This document shows positions 24,027 through 34,055 of a stretch of DNA of 64,000 nucleotides, one piece after another. Made by a program: the position numbers and the translations under genes. How positions within the stretch are numbered: the first letter of the stretch is position 1; the number at the start of each line of letters is the position of its first letter. Under the pieces are notes generated by a model. That model made no database searches. It saw only the letters and a list, made by a program, of their open reading frames with translations, and had not been told where the DNA came from. Source of the DNA: JALZMG01 sp963739975 (GTDB lineage Bacteria > Actinomycetota > Acidimicrobiia > Acidimicrobiales > Ilumatobacteraceae); contig CAVUCK010000018.1 of assembly GCA_963739975.1 (NCBI GenBank), positions 124,001-188,000 of the forward strand, read 5' to 3'.

Positions 24027-25592
24027 GGATCTTCTCGTCGGTGCGTACGCCGCGGCGCGTGCCGGACTTCGGCCCGAGCGACCCGATCGCCTGCCGCGGG
24101 CGATGCTCGCCGCGGCGGCGTGGGGGCCGACGTTGGCCGGCGCGGTGGCCGCTGGGGCGGCCCGCTACCCACGGGCCACGGCCGTCGTCGACGAGCGCGG
24201 CGCCATGACCGCTGGCGAGCTGTGGGCGGCGAGCGACGCGGTGGCCGTCGGGCTGCGCCGGCGCGGCGTCGGGCCCGGGTCGACGGTCGGGATCCTGGCC
24301 CGCAACCACCGCGGCTTCGTGCTGGGCCTCGTCGCCACCGCCAAGCTGGGCGCCGACCTGGTGTTCCTCAACACCGGGTTCGCCGGACCGCAGCTGGCCG
24401 ACGTGGTCGACAGCGAGACGATCGACGTCGTGCTCCACGACGACGAGTTCGCGGCGATCGTCGAAGGGTGCGGCGCCGAGGCCGTCGTCGGAGAGTCCGA
24501 GCTCGACGAGCTGGCAGGCCGGCGCCTGGCCGTCCCGCTGCGCCCGATCACCAGGCAGCCCGGTCGCACCGTCATCCTCACGTCCGGCACCACCGGCCGC
24601 CCGAAGGGCGCAGCGCGGTCCTCGGCCGGGGGCGCCGACTCGCTCGGCTCGATCCTGTCGACCATCCCGGTGCGTGCTCGCGACACCGTCGTCGTGGCCG
24701 CGCCGCTGTTCCACGCCTGGGGGCTGGCCCACCTGGGCATGGCGCTGAGCCTGTCGTCGACCGTCGTGCTCGACCGCCGCTTCGACGCCGAGCGCACCGT
24801 CGCAGCGGTCGCCGACCACCACGCCGACGGGCTGGTCGTCGTGCCGGTCATGCTGCGGCGGATGCTCGACCTCGGCCCGGCCGTGCTCGACGAGTACGAC
24901 ACGTCGGCGCTGCGCTACATCGCGTCCAGCGGGTCGGCGCTCGGGGCGACCTTGGCCACGGGGGCGCTCGAGCGGTTCGGGCCGGTGCTCTACAACGTCT
25001 ATGGATCGACCGAGGTGTCGCTGGCCACGGTCGCCGGGCCCGCCGACCTGGCCGCCGCACCGGCGACCGCCGGTCGACCGCCGGCCGGGAGCACCGTGCG
25101 CATCTTCGACGGCGCCGGGCGGCCGGTGCCGACGGGCGAGACGGGGCGGGTCTTCGTCGGCAACAGCTCCCGTTTCGACGGCTACACGGGCGGCGGCGGG
25201 AAGGAGTCGATCGACGGCCTCCTGTCGATCGGCGACCTCGGGACACTTCGACGCCGCCGGCCGGCTGTTCATCGACGGCCGGGACGACGAGATGATCGTG
25301 TCGGGCGGCGAGAACGTGTACCCGGCCGAGGTCGAGGACCTGCTGACCGCCCACCCCGCGGTGCTGGAGGCAGCGGTCGTCGGCGTGGACGACGAGGAGC
25401 TGGGACAGCGGTTGGTGGCCTACGTCGTGAAGCGGCCGCGCGCCAAGGTCACGGCAGAGCAACTGCGGAGCCCACGTCCGCGACAACCTGGCCCGCCACA
25501 AGGTGCCCAAGGCGGTGCACTTCGTCAAGGAGCTGCCGCGCACGACGACCGGCAAGGTGCGCAAGCGGGACCTAACCACCGCTCTCCGGTAG
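24001..25592 (+). pseudogene. AMP-forming acyl-CoA synthetase, two frame breaks
   Basis: The conceptual protein of about 530 aa belongs to the ANL superfamily, which activates carboxylic acids as acyl-CoA through an acyl-adenylate. The N-terminal part is intact: ATP-binding TSGTTGRPKG, LFHAWGLAHLG, YGSTEVS and SIGDLG. Then the frame breaks near 25241 (GGGACAC, one base too many) into a frame reading HFDAAGRLFIDGRDDEMIVS. It breaks again near 25470 (AGCCCACG, one base too many) before HVRDNLARHKVP and the catalytic Lys motif TTTGKVRKRDL; the stop is at 25590-25592. Both breaks look like single-base insertions. The adjoining gene on the other strand has many more, so sequence error is likely. 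GTG 24001 is the only plausible start. Confidence 0.8.
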
Positions 25593-28565
25593 GGCGCCGC
25601 CGGACGGGCGATCGCGGCGGGCGGCGATCGCCGCCGCCTCGACGCGGTTGGTGACCCCGAGCTTGCGCAGGATGCTCGACACGTGGACGCTGGCCGTCTT
25701 GGTGCTGATGTACAGCTCCTTGCCGATCTGACCGTTGGAGCGCCCTTCGGCGAGCAGCGCCAGCACCTCGAGCTCACGCCTGGTGAGCCCGAGGTCGTCC
25801 GCTGGGTCGCCGTCGGTCGCCGCGCCGGCCTCGTCGAGGCGAACGCGGGCCCGGCGAGCGAGGTCCTCGATCCGGGCCACCAGCGGCGGCGCCGGCAGCG
25901 CCGAGGCGATCGAATGGGCCGCGCGACAGCTCGTGCGCCGCCTCCGTCCGCGCGGTCGCGTCGGCGCCCGGCCACGCCGGCCAGCAGCGCCTCGGCCAGG
26001 TGGAACCGAGCGTCGGCCTCTTCGTACGGGAAGTTGCAGATCGACGCAACCCGTCGACGGCCGCCCGCCAGAGCTGCGGGTCGGGCCGGCCGCCCAGGCG
26101 GGAGTGCTCGGCCCGGGCGCGATCACGATGGACCATCAGCGGGCTTGGTTGGTGGCACGGCACCACCGTCGAGGACGTCGAGGAGGGCGAGCCAGCGGTC
26201 GGCCACGAGCTGGGCGTCCAGCCCTGTCCCGGCGGCCCGCCTGCTCCGCTGGCGCCGTGAGGTGGTCGGCGAGCACCGAGATGCCCGATGGCCACGAGCG
26301 CCGCCCGCAGCATGAAGTCGTCGCCGCGCCGCTGGAGCTGCCGCTCGACGAGGTCAACTGCCGCAACGGGCCGACCGTCGGCGGCGTCGAACAGGACGAC
26401 CGGCCTGATGATCCAATCGAGATCCTCGGCCCACGCCGTTCGTTCCCACATCGCTCGGGTGTCCTCGACCAGGGGTCGGGCTTCGTCCAGGCGTCCCTGG
26501 AGGATCAGGATCATCCCCAAGCTGGAGGCCAGGATCCCCTCCTCGCTCGGATCGTCCGTGAGATCGTCGAGGTCGCCGGCCAACCGCTCGGCCTCCTCCC
26601 AGCGCCCCAGCAGGGTCAGGAACTGCAACCAGTAGGTCGCCATGAACGCCGCCCAGGGCCCGGCCGATGCCGCTGCTCCGGCCCAACTCGACGCCGCGTC
26701 GGGCCACCGGGATGATCTCCTCGAAGCGCCCGAGATTGACCAGTGAGTGCGTCAACCTGTTGAGCGCCATGAGCGTCAGCTCGGCGGACGTGTCAGGGCC
26801 GCATCTGGCGACGTTCTCCTCGGCCAGCGCAAGGAGCGTCAGATGGTCCCCACCAGAGACGTCCGTCGCCGAGCACAGCGCGTAGTGGGCTCGGATCAGC
26901 GCCTCCGGCTCGCCGACGACCTCGGCGGTGGCCACGGCGTGGTGGGCCTGGGCGAGGGCCTCGGTCGAGCGGCCGGCGTAGCAGCAGGTCCATCGCCGAG
27001 TCGGCGAGTGCTTCGACGAGCGTCGTGGTCGGCGGCGATCGCGGGGATGAGGGCGAGGGCGCGCTGCACCGCCGTCGCACACTCGTCCCACCGTTGGCCG
27101 AAGCGGTACAGCCCGCGCAGGTGCAGCCAGACCCGGGCCTCCCGCATCGAGTCGACGCCGGCCAACTCGATCGGCGGCGCGCGAGATCGAGGGCGACCGC
27201 CCGCTCCACGTGGCGGGCCAGCGCGGCGGCAACGGCCGTCTCGGCGAGCAGCGCGGGGTGGTCGAGCCCGGCCCGGGCCACCGGATCGTCGACCGTGCTC
27301 CACAGTTCCAGCGCCCGCTCGAGGTGGCCTTCGGCTTCGGCGGCGGCCCCGACGGAGAGGGCCTGGCGGCCGGCGGCGATCGATGCGGTCAGGGCTCGTG
27401 GTGCGTCATGGGCGGCCGCCCAGTGGCGGGCGATCTCTCCGAGCCGGTCAGGGCGGTGGCGCTCGAGGCTGGCCGCCAGCCCGGCATGGGCGTCGGCGCG
27501 CTCACCAGGCAGCAGCTCGTCCTCGAAGACCTCCCGCGCCAGTTCGTGGCGGAACCGGAGCTCCTCGCCATCCGGCACCAGCAGCGCCCGCCGGCACAGC
27601 TCGTCGATGAGCGGGCGAAGGTCGGCGGTGGGCATGGCGCACACGTCCGCCACCACCTCGGGCGTCGCTCTCCCGGCCGCGGCGATGACACCGAGCACCT
27701 GCAGCGACCGGTCGTCGAGCGCTGCCGTGCGCCCGAGGATGGCATCGCGCAGCGTGATGGGAAGCTCGGTTTCGCCTCGGTCCGTCATCGCCGTCAGCTC
27801 CTCCACGTAGAACGGGTTGCCGGCGCTGCGCCGATGGATCGCCTCGATCAGTGGACCATCGACGGGCGCCACGCCGATGGCATCGACCAGCTGTCTGGTG
27901 TGCTCCCGGTCCAGTGGCGGCACCTCGATCCGATGGCACGTCCCGTCTCGATCGATCTCGGCCAGCAGCGGCCGAAGCGGGTGGCGCCGGTGCAGCTCGT
28001 CCGAGCGGAACGTCCCGAGCAGCAGCGTGGACCTGAGGCGGCCCACTCGCGCCAGCGCCGAGAACAGGGTGCGGGTCGTGTCGTCGGCCCAGTGCAGGTC
28101 CTCCACCACGACCAGCAGCGGCCCCTGCTGGGCGAGGCGCTTGATCATGCCGATCGTGAGCTCGCAGACCTGTTCGCTCGTGACCGGCGCACCGGTGTCG
28201 CGATCGTCGTCGAGCTCGGACACCAGCCGAGCCATGACCGGCCGGGCGCGGCCCACGACCCGATCGAGGGTCACCGCGTCGAGGTCGTCGACCAGGCCGG
28301 ACACGATCTCGCGCAACGGGGCCAGCGGCCAGATCCGCTCGCCGAGATCGACGCAATGGCCGATGCACACTCGAACGCCCTGCCGCTGAGCATGCTCGGC
28401 AAGCGCGCCGACGAGCCGCGTCTTGCCGACCCCGGCCTCCCCCCGGACCAACGCCACCGCACCACTGCGGTCGGACGCTGCGTCGAGGGCGCGGCCGAGA
28501 TCGGCCAACTGCGCGTCCCGGCCGATCAGCACCGGGCTCGTCGCCCGTGTCGCCATCACGGCCAT
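25572..28565 (-). pseudogene. Large LuxR-family ATP-binding regulator with about ten frame breaks
   Basis: The 5' half is intact (28565 to about 27185): LIGRDAQLADLGRAL, Walker A VRGEAGVGKTRLVG, Walker B LLVVVEDLHWADD and the MalT-like helical region. From about 27185 to 25925 the coding signal hops between all three frames. Recognisable pieces are SMREARVWLHLRGLYRFGQR, ALAQAHHAVATAEVVGE, ATYWLQFLTLLGRWEEAE and NFPYEEADARFHLAEALLAG. It then recovers in the C-terminal LuxR helix-turn-helix (LTRRELEVLALLAEGRSNGQ, TKTASVHVSSILRKLG), ending at 25572. The full length is about 1000 aa, normal for the family. The protein pieces are well conserved, so indel errors are more likely than true decay. It overlaps the convergent ligase end by 21 bp. 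Confidence 0.8.
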
Positions 28566-28578
28566 GTTCGCAGGCGGT

Positions 28579-28800
28579 TCAGCACCGCACGACGCCGACG
28601 CGCTGATCGCACAGGTGGTCGGCTGATGCTCCCGCCGGTGCGGCGACTGCGGCGACCGCCGCCGGCTCCGCAGGCGCCGGCTGGGGGTCGTCGGCGGCGA
28701 CGACGAGCGCCGTCACGGACACCGCGATCGCCGCGCTGGCGGCGAGCAGGTTGACGGCTGGCATCCACGAGCGATGCGGGTGGACGATGGCAGTGGTCAT
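28579..28800 (-). CDS. Small membrane protein upstream of LuxR regulator
   Basis: A 73-aa protein with one clear transmembrane segment (MPAVNLLAASAAIAVSVTAL) followed by an Ala/Pro-rich tail and a short Cys-containing end. The ATG at 28800 is strongly supported by AGGAGG 7 nt upstream, which is why I accept it despite its size. It precedes the LuxR regulator on the same strand with a 13-bp gap, so the two form an operon. No family recognised; it could be an exported or membrane-tethered accessory of the regulator, but nothing proves that. Confidence 0.65.
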   Translation of the reverse strand: MTTAIVHPHRSWMPAVNLLAASAAIAVSVTALVVAADDPQPAPAEPAAVAAVAAPAGASADHLCDQRVGVVRC

Positions 28801-28953
28801 GGCGGTTCCTCCTGGGTTTGCCGGAGTCTCCCCGGTGCGGAGATCGTGCGCTCGACGAGGTGTGTCAGGCATCCAGCAGGTCACCCATCGCCTACCTCAT
28901 TTGGGCGGTGGCGACCGGGAGGACGGTGTCCGTCGCAGCACTACCGTCGTGGC

Positions 28954-30507
28954 GTGAGCACCCCGATGCAGGACAAGCTGGATGACCTCCGGAAGCGACG
29001 GGAGCAGGCCTACCAGGCCGGGTCGCCGCGGGCCGTCGAGCGCCAGCACGCCAAGGGCAAGCTGCTCGCCCGCGAGCGCATCGACGTCTTGCTCGACGAG
29101 GGGTCCTTCAACGAGCTCGACCTCTTGGCCCGCCATCGGGCCCACGCGTCGGGGCTGGAGGAGCGGCCCTACACGGACGGCGTGGTCACCGGGTGGGGCA
29201 CCGTCGAGGGGCGCAAGGTGTTCGTGTTCTCACAGGACTTCACGGTGTTCGGCGGCGCGCTGGGCGAGGTGTTCGCCGAGAAGATCCACAAGCTGATGGA
29301 CCTCGCGCTGAAGGTCGGCGCGCCGGTCGTGGGGCTCAACGACGGTGCCGGGGCGCGCATCCAGGAGGGCGTGGTCAGCCTGGCCAGCTACGGCGGCATC
29401 TTCCATCGCAACGTGCTGTCGTCGGGGGTCGTCCCGCAGATCTCGGTGATCCTCGGGCCGTGCGCCGGCGGTGCCGTGTACTCGCCGGCGATGACCGACT
29501 TCATCTTCATGGTTCGCGAGTCGTCGCACATGTTCATCACGGGACCGGACGTGGTGAAGACGGTGACCGGCGAGGAGGTCACGCTCGAGGAGCTTGGCGG
29601 GGCGATGAGCCACGCGTCGAAGTCCGGAGTGGCCACGTTCGTCGCCGCCGACGAGAAGGCGTGCCTGGAGGACGTGCGCGAGCTGCTCTCCTACCTCCCG
29701 CAGAACAACATGGAGGAGGCGCCACTGCTCGACACCGGTGACGACCCCGAGCGGCTGTGCCCCGAGCTTCGTGAGCTGCTGCCAGCCAGCGCCAACCTGC
29801 CGTACGACATGCACCAGGTCGTCCAGGCCGTGCTCGACGACGGCGAGTTCATGGAGTACTTCCCGCACTGGGCGCGCTCGATCCTGTGCGGGTTCGGGCG
29901 GATCGACGGGCGCACCGTGGGCATCGTCGGCAACCAGCCGATGGTGCTGGCCGGCGTGCTGGACATCGAGTCCTCGGAGAAGGCGGCGCGGTTCGTGCGC
30001 ACGTGCGACGCCTTCAACATCCCGCTCGTCACGTTCGTCGACGTGCCCGGGTTCCTGCCCGGCGTCGACCAGGAGTACGGCGGGATCATCCGCCACGGCG
30101 CCAAGCTGCTCTACGCCTACTGCGAGTCGACGGTGCCGCGCATCCAGATCATCACGCGCAAGGCCTACGGCGGGGCGTACGTCGTGATGAACTCGAAGTC
30201 GATCGGCGCCGACCTGGCGTTCGCCTGGCCGTCGGCGGAGCTGGCCGTGATGGGTCCGCAGGGTGCGGTCGAGATCGTCTACCGGCGTGAGCTGCAGCAG
30301 GCCGCCGACCCGGCCGCCCGGCGGGCCGAGCTGGTGTCGGAGTACACCGAGCGCTACGCCAACCCGTATGCCGCCGCCGAGCGGGGCTACGTCGACGACG
30401 TGATCGACCCGGCCGAGACTCGCCAGAAGATCGTCGCCGGCCTGGCCATGCTGCGTACGAAGCGCGAGGAGCTGCCCCGCCGCAAGCACGGCAACATGCC
30501 GTTGTAG
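28954..30507 (+). CDS. pccB: Acyl-CoA (propionyl-CoA) carboxylase beta subunit
   Basis: A 517-aa carboxyltransferase that moves CO2 from biotin to propionyl- or acetyl-CoA. N-terminal half: KLLARERIDVLLDEGSF, VFVFSQDFTVFGGALGE, GAGARIQEGV and GPCAGGAVYSPA. C-terminal half: FVDVPGFLPGVDQE, YGGIIRHGAKLLYAY and AYGGAYVVMNSK. These oxyanion-hole Gly motifs are typical of PccB/AccD. Start is GTG 28954 or ATG 28966; the longer open reading is not supported. The biotin carboxylase partner is not in the window. Its product (methylmalonyl-CoA) is the substrate of the epimerase encoded at 14.4 kb. Confidence 0.93.
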   Translation: MSTPMQDKLDDLRKRREQAYQAGSPRAVERQHAKGKLLARERIDVLLDEGSFNELDLLARHRAHASGLEERPYTDGVVTGWGTVEGRKVFVFSQDFTVFGGALGEVFAEKIHKLMDLALKVGAPVVGLNDGAGARIQEGVVSLASYGGIFHRNVLSSGVVPQISVILGPCAGGAVYSPAMTDFIFMVRESSHMFITGPDVVKTVTGEEVTLEELGGAMSHASKSGVATFVAADEKACLEDVRELLSYLPQNNMEEAPLLDTGDDPERLCPELRELLPASANLPYDMHQVVQAVLDDGEFMEYFPHWARSILCGFGRIDGRTVGIVGNQPMVLAGVLDIESSEKAARFVRTCDAFNIPLVTFVDVPGFLPGVDQEYGGIIRHGAKLLYAYCESTVPRIQIITRKAYGGAYVVMNSKSIGADLAFAWPSAELAVMGPQGAVEIVYRRELQQAADPAARRAELVSEYTERYANPYAAAERGYVDDVIDPAETRQKIVAGLAMLRTKREELPRRKHGNMPL

Positions 30508-30686
30508 ATGCGGCTTCGCCGCTGCCTCGCTGGCGCTCGGCCTGACCATCCACCCTCACTGCGGCACGAACGCTCGGGAACCCCGCGCCTCGGCGCCCTT
30601 CTGCGCCACCGCCTCGCCTCCTCGGGCGCTGGCCGGGACGTAGGCCCGGTGCGGGCGGGCGGCCGTAGGTCGGGCAGGATCGGCCG

Positions 30687-32078
30687 ATGCTGACCGGTGC
30701 GCAGTACCTGGCATCGCTCGACGACGGGCGGTGCACCTACCTGGAGGGTCGGCGGGTGTCCGACCTGCTGGCCGAGCCTGCGTTCGCGGTGCCGGCGCAG
30801 GCCATCGCCGCCGGCTACGACCGCTGCTACGACGATGCGCCTGGCGCCACCAACCCGTTCATGATGGCGCCACGCTCGATCGACGAGCTGCGGGAACGAG
30901 CCATCGAGATCACCACGATGGACCTCGCCCTGAACGTGACGTACCAGTCGTTGATGACGCTGCTCACGGCGGCGCCCAAGCTGGCCGGGCTCGACCCGGT
31001 GTACCAGGACCGGCTCAAGGCCTACGTCCACGACGCCCTGGATCGCGACGTACGCATCGCCGAGTGCATCACCGACGCCAAGGGCGACCGATCCCGCCCA
31101 CCGGCTGCGCAGCACGACCCGGACGCCTACACACGCGTCGTCGAGCGCCGTCGGGACGGCGTCGTGATCCGTGGCGCCAAGCTGCACATCAGCGCCGCCT
31201 CGCTGTGTCACGACCTCATGGTCATGCCGACCAAGGCGATGAAGCTCGGCGAGGAGGACTACGCCATCGTCTGCGCAGTCCCCGTCAGCGCGCCCGGCGT
31301 GCGGATCATCAACACGACGTTCCACCCGAAGGGCGACGACGTCCGCCACTACCCGGTGAGCAGCCGCCACTCGATGCCGGACGGCTTCGTCGTGTTCGAC
31401 GACGTCTTCGTTCCCGACGAGTTGGTCTTCCTCGACGGCGAGGCACCCAAGGCGGCGGTGTTCGCCCACAGCCTCGGGCTGTGGGAGCGGCTCGGTGGAC
31501 TGATGGCGATGGTCGTGCAGGCCGACGAGCTGGTGGGGCTGGCGCAGCTGATCGCTGAGGCCAACGGCCTGGCCGGCGTCTCGCACATCCGGGAGAAGAT
31601 CGACGAGATGGCGATCCACGCCACGCTGCTGCGGGCCGGCCTGGAGGCAGCCATCGCCCACGCCGGCCACACGCCCGACGGCTTCTACTTCCCCAACGAG
31701 CTGTACACGAACGCCGCCAAGTACCAGGGCGCGGCGCAATTCGGGCTGATGGTCCGCCACCTCCACGACATCGCCGGCGGCTCGACGCTCACGGCGCCGT
31801 CGATCGCCGACCTGGAGAACGCCGATACCCGGGACGACGTCATCAAGTACATGGCCACGGGCGGGGAGCACTCGGCCGAGCAGCGGCTGCGCCTGTTCCA
31901 CGCCATCCGGGACACGACGGCCGACGCGTTTGGCGGCTGGCACCTGGTGACAAACCTGCAGTCCGGCGGCGGGTTGTTCGCCCAGCGCCTCGTCACGCGG
32001 CGGCACTACGACATGGAGCGGGCGAAGTCGTTCGCCCGCCACGCCGCCGGCATCGACGAGCCCACCACGGGAGCGTGA
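30687..32078 (+). CDS. HpaB-family (4-hydroxyphenylacetate 3-hydroxylase/4-hydroxybutyryl-CoA dehydratase superfamily) protein
   Basis: A 463-aa protein with the acyl-CoA-dehydrogenase-like fold of the HpaB family. Family segments visible are ITDAKGDRSRPPAAQHDPD, GVVIRGAKLHISAAS, VVFDDVFVPDE and DIAGGSTLTAPS. The 4-hydroxybutyryl-CoA dehydratase branch uses three Cys and one His to hold a [4Fe-4S] cluster. At the places where I expect them (around NVTYQSLMTL and HSLGLWERLGGLM) they are absent. It is therefore more likely a flavin-dependent monooxygenase-like member or an uncharacterised subgroup. ATG at 30687. It follows pccB on the same strand after a 179-bp gap. Confidence 0.8.
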   Translation: MLTGAQYLASLDDGRCTYLEGRRVSDLLAEPAFAVPAQAIAAGYDRCYDDAPGATNPFMMAPRSIDELRERAIEITTMDLALNVTYQSLMTLLTAAPKLAGLDPVYQDRLKAYVHDALDRDVRIAECITDAKGDRSRPPAAQHDPDAYTRVVERRRDGVVIRGAKLHISAASLCHDLMVMPTKAMKLGEEDYAIVCAVPVSAPGVRIINTTFHPKGDDVRHYPVSSRHSMPDGFVVFDDVFVPDELVFLDGEAPKAAVFAHSLGLWERLGGLMAMVVQADELVGLAQLIAEANGLAGVSHIREKIDEMAIHATLLRAGLEAAIAHAGHTPDGFYFPNELYTNAAKYQGAAQFGLMVRHLHDIAGGSTLTAPSIADLENADTRDDVIKYMATGGEHSAEQRLRLFHAIRDTTADAFGGWHLVTNLQSGGGLFAQRLVTRRHYDMERAKSFARHAAGIDEPTTGA

Positions 32079-32096
32079 CCGCCACCCCCGACGGCG

Positions 32097-32459
32097 TCAG
32101 CCGCCGGCCGATTCGGCTTCCTGGTCGCGCCAGGGCCAACGGCCGTTGATCTCGACTTCGAGGGCGAAGCTGAGCACGATCCGGATCACGACGATCCCGC
32201 CCAGAACGAGCACCTGCTCGGCCGTCGGGTCCACGACGATCGTCCGCACGATGTCGCCGATGATCAGCACTTCCAGGCCGACGAGGATCACCCGCCCGAG
32301 GTTGCGCCGCAGCTGCTTGTAGGCGCCGTTGCGGTCGGTGGCCCGCAGCAGCGGCGGCACGCTCGCCGCCAGGGCGATGAGCCCGCCGACCACCATGATC
32401 GCCGCGCCGACGGCTTCGACGACACGCACGACGTGTTCGATGGTCTGCTCGTAGTCCAC
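32097..32459 (-). CDS. DUF1622 family membrane protein
   Basis: A 120-aa membrane protein with three hydrophobic helices: VEAVGAAIMVVGGLIALAAS, LGRVILVGLEVLIIGDIV and VLVLGGIVVIRIVLSFALEV. The Arg-rich loop between helices 1 and 2 (RNGAYKQLRRNLGR) and the final LSFALEVEINGRWPW match the DUF1622 family, of unknown function. GTG start at 32459. It is convergent with the HpaB-like gene with an 18-bp gap and has a strong hairpin just upstream. Confidence 0.85.
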   Translation of the reverse strand: MDYEQTIEHVVRVVEAVGAAIMVVGGLIALAASVPPLLRATDRNGAYKQLRRNLGRVILVGLEVLIIGDIVRTIVVDPTAEQVLVLGGIVVIRIVLSFALEVEINGRWPWRDQEAESAGG

Positions 32460-32527
32460 GTTGGGATCCGATCATGCCGGCCAGCCGCGAGCCAGTCCGT
32501 GGCGACGAAACCTGTCCGAGCAATGTG

Positions 32528-32565
32528 CGTGAGGGAACACGGCGGATGTCATCTGTTCCCTCACG
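32528..32565. repeat. 12-bp inverted repeat
   Basis: CGTGAGGGAACA at 32528-32539 and its exact complement TGTTCCCTCACG at 32554-32565 form a 12-bp stem with a 14-nt loop. It lies between two leftward genes, about 70 bp upstream of DUF1622 and about 90 bp after the IPT/TIG gene stop. It may end the IPT/TIG transcript. An operator role is also possible. Confidence 0.6.
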
Positions 32566-32654
32566 TAGACGCCGTGGGGGCCGGACCGCGCTGCGGCGCG
32601 CCGCCCGTCGGTTGGCGATCGGCGCGGGCGGCTCGACCTCGCTCCAGAACGCCG

Positions 32655-33450
32655 CTACCGGTTGGCGCTGCGGCGTCGTGTGGCCAGGACCAGCGACCAG
32701 CCACCGGCGCCGAACATGACCGCACCCAGCAGGGCCAGAGTCGTCGTGCTCGTCCCGGTGCCGGCGAGGTCCCCGCCCCCGTCGCTCGATCCGACGCCGG
32801 CGCCGCCGGTGCAGGTGAACCCCGGCACCGACTCGAAGGGCGCCTGGGCGAGCACACCGTTGACCGTGACCTCGAACGGGAAGAACGTGCTGGGGTTACA
32901 CGCTGGGGACGACTGCGGTGCAGGTGGTCGTGCTCGAGCACGATCGTCGACGAAGAAGACGAGCTGTGCGGCGTCGAACTGCGTCGCACCTGGCGCCGTG
33001 CTGAACCCGGTGCCGGTGAACGTGATCGTGTCGCCTGGCGGGGCGGACGTCGGGTTGCGCGCTGAGGAGCCTGAGCGGGGGGACGTAGGTGAACTGCACC
33101 GCGTTGCTGGTCCCGTTCGCATTTGAGATCACGACGTCGACGGTGCCCGTGCCAGGCGGGGTCTGGACGACGCAGGTCGTGTCGTCGGAGCAGTCCACCG
33201 AGGGGGCCTCGTTCGGACCGAACGTGACCGTGGTGATGCTGGCGTCCGGGTCCAGGTTGGTGCCGGTGAGCGTCACGTTCGAGCCTCCGGCCTCAGGGCC
33301 CGAGTTCGGGCTGATGGCGGTGAGCGTCGGTGCAGCCTGGGCGTTGGCGGGCGCCGAGCCGGACGTCACTCCGACGGCCAACAACGCCAGTGCGCCGACC
33401 GCGACGAGGCGGAGCTTGACGGGCGTACGACCAACAGGTGAGGTGTCCAC
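32655..33450 (-). pseudogene. IPT/TIG-domain surface protein with sortase-like tail, one frame break
   Basis: The exported protein starts at GTG 33450, supported by AGGAGG upstream. The signal peptide LRLVAVGALALLAVGVTSG ends near ANAQA. An IPT/TIG immunoglobulin-like domain follows (PTLTAISPNSGPEAGGSNVT, TFGPNEAPSVDC). Near 33075 the coding frame changes, probably at the six-C tract (GGGGGG at 33077-33082 on plus). The new frame resumes with SAPPGDTITFTGTGFSTAPG, a second TIG-like repeat. The C-terminus has LAGTG, a hydrophobic span and RRRSANR, which is a class-E-type sorting signal. The break may be a sequence error, a slippage-based switch or decay. Likely role: cell-wall-attached surface protein. 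Confidence 0.7.
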
Positions 33451-33593
33451 GAAGCTCGAACCTCCTGCGCAGTTGGCGTCGCCTCTCGCCGCCGGCGCGA
33501 CCATACCTGCCGGGGATTGGGCGAACGTCACACACTGGTCCTTGACCCGACACGTCATCGCAACAAGGCCAGCCGATGGTCATGGTGGACAAC

Positions 33594-33983
33594 ATGACCA
33601 CCACCACCCCTGACCTGACTGTGATCGACACCTACCTGCAGACGTGGAACGAGACCGATGCGGCCAAGCGCGGCGAGCTCATCTCTGCCTCCCTCGGCGC
33701 CGACCTCTGGTACCGCGACCCGATGCTGGAGGCCGACGGCCTCGACGCCTACGACCAGATGATCGCTGCGGTGCAGGCCCAGTTCCCCGGCCTGGAGATG
33801 CGTCGCACCAGCGGCATCGACGCCCACCGCGACCTCGTCCGGTTCACGTGGGCGTTGGGCGCACCTGGCTCCGAACCGACGTTCGCCGGCCTCGACGTCG
33901 CCAAGTTCGACGACGACGGCAAGCTGCACCGCATCATCGGCTTCGCCGGCAACGACGTGCCGACCGATGCTGCAGCGGCCTGA
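33594..33983 (+). CDS. SnoaL-like/NTF2-fold protein
   Basis: A 129-aa single-domain protein of the SnoaL-like NTF2 superfamily. It begins TPDLTVIDTYLQTWNETDAA, has LWYRDPMLEADGLDAYDQM and RFTWALGAPG, and ends with the strand FDDDGKLHRIIGFAG. These cone-shaped folds act as small-molecule isomerases or cyclases, or merely bind ligands. Catalytic residues cannot be assigned. ATG at 33594 is used; an ATG at 33576 is an alternative. It is divergent from the IPT/TIG gene and precedes an XRE regulator on the same strand. Confidence 0.85.
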   Translation: MTTTTPDLTVIDTYLQTWNETDAAKRGELISASLGADLWYRDPMLEADGLDAYDQMIAAVQAQFPGLEMRRTSGIDAHRDLVRFTWALGAPGSEPTFAGLDVAKFDDDGKLHRIIGFAGNDVPTDAAAA

Positions 33984-34016
33984 GCCGGGCCGGCGGCCGT
34001 TCCGTGCCCCGATCGA

Positions 34017-34030
34017 TACGGGAATCCGTA
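34017..34030. promoter_or_regulatory. Inverted repeat upstream of XRE regulator
   Basis: TACGG-GAAT-CCGTA is a perfect 5-bp inverted repeat with a 4-nt spacer, 26 bp before the regulator start. Position and symmetry suggest an operator, perhaps autoregulatory. Confidence 0.35.
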
Positions 34031-34055
34031 CCGGATCTTCGTCAGAATCGGTGCC

